Shown: in pieces, positions 4,852 through 6,364 of the stretch
Layout of the letters: the number at the start of each line of letters is the position of its first letter
Position numbering within the stretch: position 1 is the stretch's first letter
Origin: Candidatus Moraniibacteriota bacterium
GTDB lineage: Bacteria; Patescibacteriota; Minisyncoccia; CAIUEV01
DNA: 6,364 bases
NCBI GenBank assembly: GCA_016867255.1
Contig: VGKB01000043.1
Coordinates: 1-6,364, forward strand
Direction of reading: 5' to 3'
Translations under genes and position numbers: made by a program
Notes under the pieces: model-generated
Seen by the model: the letters and a program-made list of their open reading frames with translations, nothing else
Database searches by the model: none
Told to the model about the DNA's origin: nothing

Positions 4852-6096
4852 TTATTTGAACAGAGAGACTAGTTGGTCAATTTTTACCAAACGGGTAGTT
4901 TTTTTGTGGCGGTTTTTTAATTCTACTGAATTTTTAGCCAAAGTTTTCCCGGATACCACGATGCGGACCGGGACGCCGATAAGATCGGCATCGGCAAATT
5001 TTTCGCCGGCGGACGCGTCTCGGTCATCGTATAACACCTCAATATTCTTCTTGATAAGCTGCTCATAAATCTTTTCGCAAACTTGCTGCAATTTTTTGCC
5101 TTTTTTATCGGGAATGCCAATCAAAATAACTTGGAATGGCGTTACGCTTTCCGGCCAAATTATGCCCCTCTCGTCATAATGCGTCTCTACAATCGTCCCC
5201 AGTACTCTTTGCAGTCCGATGCCGAAACAGCACATCAAGGCAATCTTCTCTTTGCCGTCTTTGCCAATAAAACTTAAGTCAAAGGGCTTGGAATACTTGT
5301 CTTTAAGTTTGAATATATTCCCCACTTCAACCGCCTTTTCCTCCCGCAGCTTCTTGTTCCCGCACTCGGCGCATTTGTTTCTGATATCCCGAATAATCTC
5401 TTTATTAAAGGCAATTTTACATTTGTCGCAGATATAAATTATGTCTTCGCCAGCTTTGGTCAGGGTCTGGAACTCATGTGAGTATTTGCTGAAAGACCCT
5501 CCGGACGCAAAAGTAAGGTAGGTTTTGCCTCCCAAACCCAATCTTCCAAACAATCCAGTGTATGTCTTTTTCAGCTTCTCATAGTACTGGTCTAAGTCTT
5601 TTTCGTCGGCGTGAAAAGAATAAAGATCTTTCATAACAAATTCTCGCCCCCTTAATAAGCCAGATTTCGCACGCATTTCCTTGCGAAACTTGTTTTGAAA
5701 TTGGAAGAGGGCAACTGGCAAATCGCGGTAAGAATTCACAAACTTTTTCACTAAAGGCACGATTATTTCTTCGTGAGTCGGACCAAGAGCAAGATCTTTG
5801 CCGCCTTCCTTCAGCTTATAAAGATCATCCCATGTCTTCCAGCGGCCAGTTTTTTGCCAATTTTCCTTGGGATGGAGCGAAGGCATAAAAAGTTCAATGC
5901 CGGAAGCCGCAACCATTTCTTCTCTAATGATATTTTCAATCTTGTTGAATACCCGAAGCCCCAGCGGCAATAAAGTGTAGACCCCAGCGGAAAGCTTGTC
6001 AACAAAACCGCCCCTTACCAGCAATTTTGCGTTGGTACTGGTCTCATCATGAGGGGCTTCCGTTAAAGTTTTTATAAAGAATTGTGAGCGTCTCAT
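4852..6096 (-). CDS. proS: Prolyl-tRNA synthetase, short form lacking the editing insertion
   Basis: A class II aminoacyl-tRNA synthetase that charges tRNA-Pro with proline in the cytoplasm; 414 residues from the ATG at 6096. Conserved blocks in order are TEAPHDET (12-19), RGGFVDKLSAGVYTLLPLGLRV (28-49), motif 1 region ending MPSLHP (71-76), LGPTHEE (104-110), motif 2 FRKEMRAKSGLLRGREFVMKD (137-157), SHEF (186-189) and motif 3 FGIGLQRVLG (271-280). The anticodon-binding domain (about 300-414) includes DDRDASAGEKFADADLIGVP. The long bacterial type has about 570 residues with an editing domain between motifs 2 and 3. Here about 60 residues remain, keeping C203-x2-C206 and C222-x2-C225, a likely zinc-ribbon remnant. 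Cis-editing of Ala-tRNA-Pro should therefore be absent. A TTG at 6132 extends the frame by 12 residues, but it lies at the predicted transcription start and the added residues match nothing, so the ATG is preferred. Confidence 0.95.
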   Translation of the reverse strand: MRRSQFFIKTLTEAPHDETSTNAKLLVRGGFVDKLSAGVYTLLPLGLRVFNKIENIIREEMVAASGIELFMPSLHPKENWQKTGRWKTWDDLYKLKEGGKDLALGPTHEEIIVPLVKKFVNSYRDLPVALFQFQNKFRKEMRAKSGLLRGREFVMKDLYSFHADEKDLDQYYEKLKKTYTGLFGRLGLGGKTYLTFASGGSFSKYSHEFQTLTKAGEDIIYICDKCKIAFNKEIIRDIRNKCAECGNKKLREEKAVEVGNIFKLKDKYSKPFDLSFIGKDGKEKIALMCCFGIGLQRVLGTIVETHYDERGIIWPESVTPFQVILIGIPDKKGKKLQQVCEKIYEQLIKKNIEVLYDDRDASAGEKFADADLIGVPVRIVVSGKTLAKNSVELKNRHKKTTRLVKIDQLVSLFK

Positions 6097-6139
6097 AACA
6101 ATGATTATGGCAATAAATTTCACGCCGGTCAAAACTTGA

Positions 6140-6168
6140 ATTATGCCATTTAATGTTGTAAGCTACAA
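6140..6168 (-). promoter_or_regulatory. Putative promoter for proS and the downstream transporter
   Basis: Read on the minus strand, TTGTAG (6168-6163) is followed after 17 bases by CATAAT (6145-6140), which matches five of six positions of TATAAT. Transcription would begin near 6133, giving a leader of about 37 bases before the ATG at 6096. The -35 box keeps only the TTG core, so the call rests on the -10 box and the spacing. An inverted repeat TTGTA-AGC-TACAA (6156-6168) overlaps the -35 region and might be an operator. Confidence 0.45.
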
Positions 6169-6186
6169 TTGCGTAAATGTTATTTA

Positions 6187-6233
6187 TCATTTTACATTTT
6201 CCCTTTGCCATTTCAAAAATAAATGCAAAATGA
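6187..6233. repeat. AT-rich inverted repeat in the divergent proS/iscU-like spacer
   Basis: TCATTTTACATTT (6187-6199) is the inverted complement of AAATGCAAAATGA (6221-6233) with a single mismatch, separated by 21 bases. The whole spacer 6165-6252 is built of CATTT/AAATG-like words. The mismatch is A-C in plus-strand RNA but becomes a G-U pair in minus-strand RNA. No U-tract follows it on either side that would make it a good terminator. It may be a binding site for a regulator of the divergent genes or only low-complexity AT-rich sequence. Confidence 0.4.
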
Positions 6234-6252
6234 CAAATGTTAAATTTTATAA

Positions 6253-6364
6253 ATGAAACGTAATTCTAAAAACAGACAGCGGTACACTAATACCGTTATG
6301 GAACATTTTCTCAACCCTCGCAATATGGGGCGCGTTAAGAATCCGGATGCTCAAGGAACCGTGG
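6253..6364 (+). CDS. IscU/NifU-type Fe-S cluster scaffold protein, N-terminal end (3' truncated)
   Basis: An ATG at 6253 opens a frame that stays open to the window edge (37 codons). After a short basic lead (MKRNSKNRQR) comes RYTNTVMEHFLNPRNMGRVK and then NPDAQGTV, matching the start of IscU and the NifU N-terminal domain (Y-x-x-x-V-x-(D/E)-HF-x-NPRN-(V/M)-G...DA-G-x-VG). These proteins assemble Fe-S clusters on three conserved cysteines and pass them to target proteins. The first cysteine (in GxPxCGD) would fall just past the end, so activity cannot be judged. The HFLNPRN form fits the IscU/NifU branch better than SufU, which usually has HYKNPRN. A second ATG at 6298 would cut into the conserved Y-x-x-x-V block, so the upstream start is preferred. 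There is no Shine-Dalgarno sequence before the ATG. The gene is divergent from proS. Confidence 0.85.
   Translation, partial: MKRNSKNRQRYTNTVMEHFLNPRNMGRVKNPDAQGTV

Noticed and set aside
1..6364. CRISPR array, tRNA, rRNA, insertion sequence or transposase
   Set aside because: Reading both strands I saw no regularly spaced repeats, no tRNA-like cloverleaf with a T-loop, and no transposase- or integrase-like protein.

Overview
The window looks like a piece of a Patescibacteria (CPR) chromosome, most likely of the Parcubacteria type. This is inferred from four things: an MreB C-terminus next to surface-polysaccharide genes, a compact prolyl-tRNA synthetase without the usual editing insertion, weak or absent Shine-Dalgarno sequences at most starts, and short palindromic repeats read through in frame inside coding sequences. 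UGA is used as a stop (the half-size transporter gene ends in TGA), so there is no sign of the recoded UGA seen in Gracilibacteria/SR1. Without a database search the lineage remains a guess.

Layout. Positions 1-1847 form a tight plus-strand series: the 3' end of mreB, a GT-B-fold family 4 glycosyltransferase starting 1 base after the mreB stop, and a small coiled-coil protein of unknown function starting 17 bases after that. A perfect TTGACA box at 1853 probably begins a separate unit for a 261-residue protein with a C-terminal OmpR/PhoB-type winged helix (1906-2691). That gene converges on, and overlaps by 11 bases, a minus-strand O-antigen ligase/polymerase-like membrane protein (2681-4156). 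Positions 4157-4420 hold no clear gene. They contain a perfect 13-bp tandem repeat beside the ligase start, a 49-codon plus-strand ORF of doubtful status, and a strong intrinsic terminator oriented for a plus-strand RNA that has no recognised gene. A minus-strand pair follows: proS (4852-6096), then a half-size EamA/DMT transporter (4421-4828). A short AT-rich divergent intergenic region separates proS from the 5' end of an IscU/NifU-type Fe-S scaffold gene that runs off the right edge.

How the genes fit together. The MreB, glycosyltransferase and O-antigen ligase-like genes suggest a cell-envelope neighbourhood (cell shape plus surface glycan or glycoprotein synthesis). The winged-helix protein could be a local regulator, but nothing in the sequence shows its target. 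proS and the IscU-like gene are housekeeping functions.

No gene set here amounts to a clear new multi-gene system. The two observations most worth following are (a) two different hairpin-forming repeats sitting in frame inside neighbouring convergent genes, and (b) the orphan plus-strand terminator/structured region at 4224-4373, whose terminator arm has a competing long-range pairing partner.
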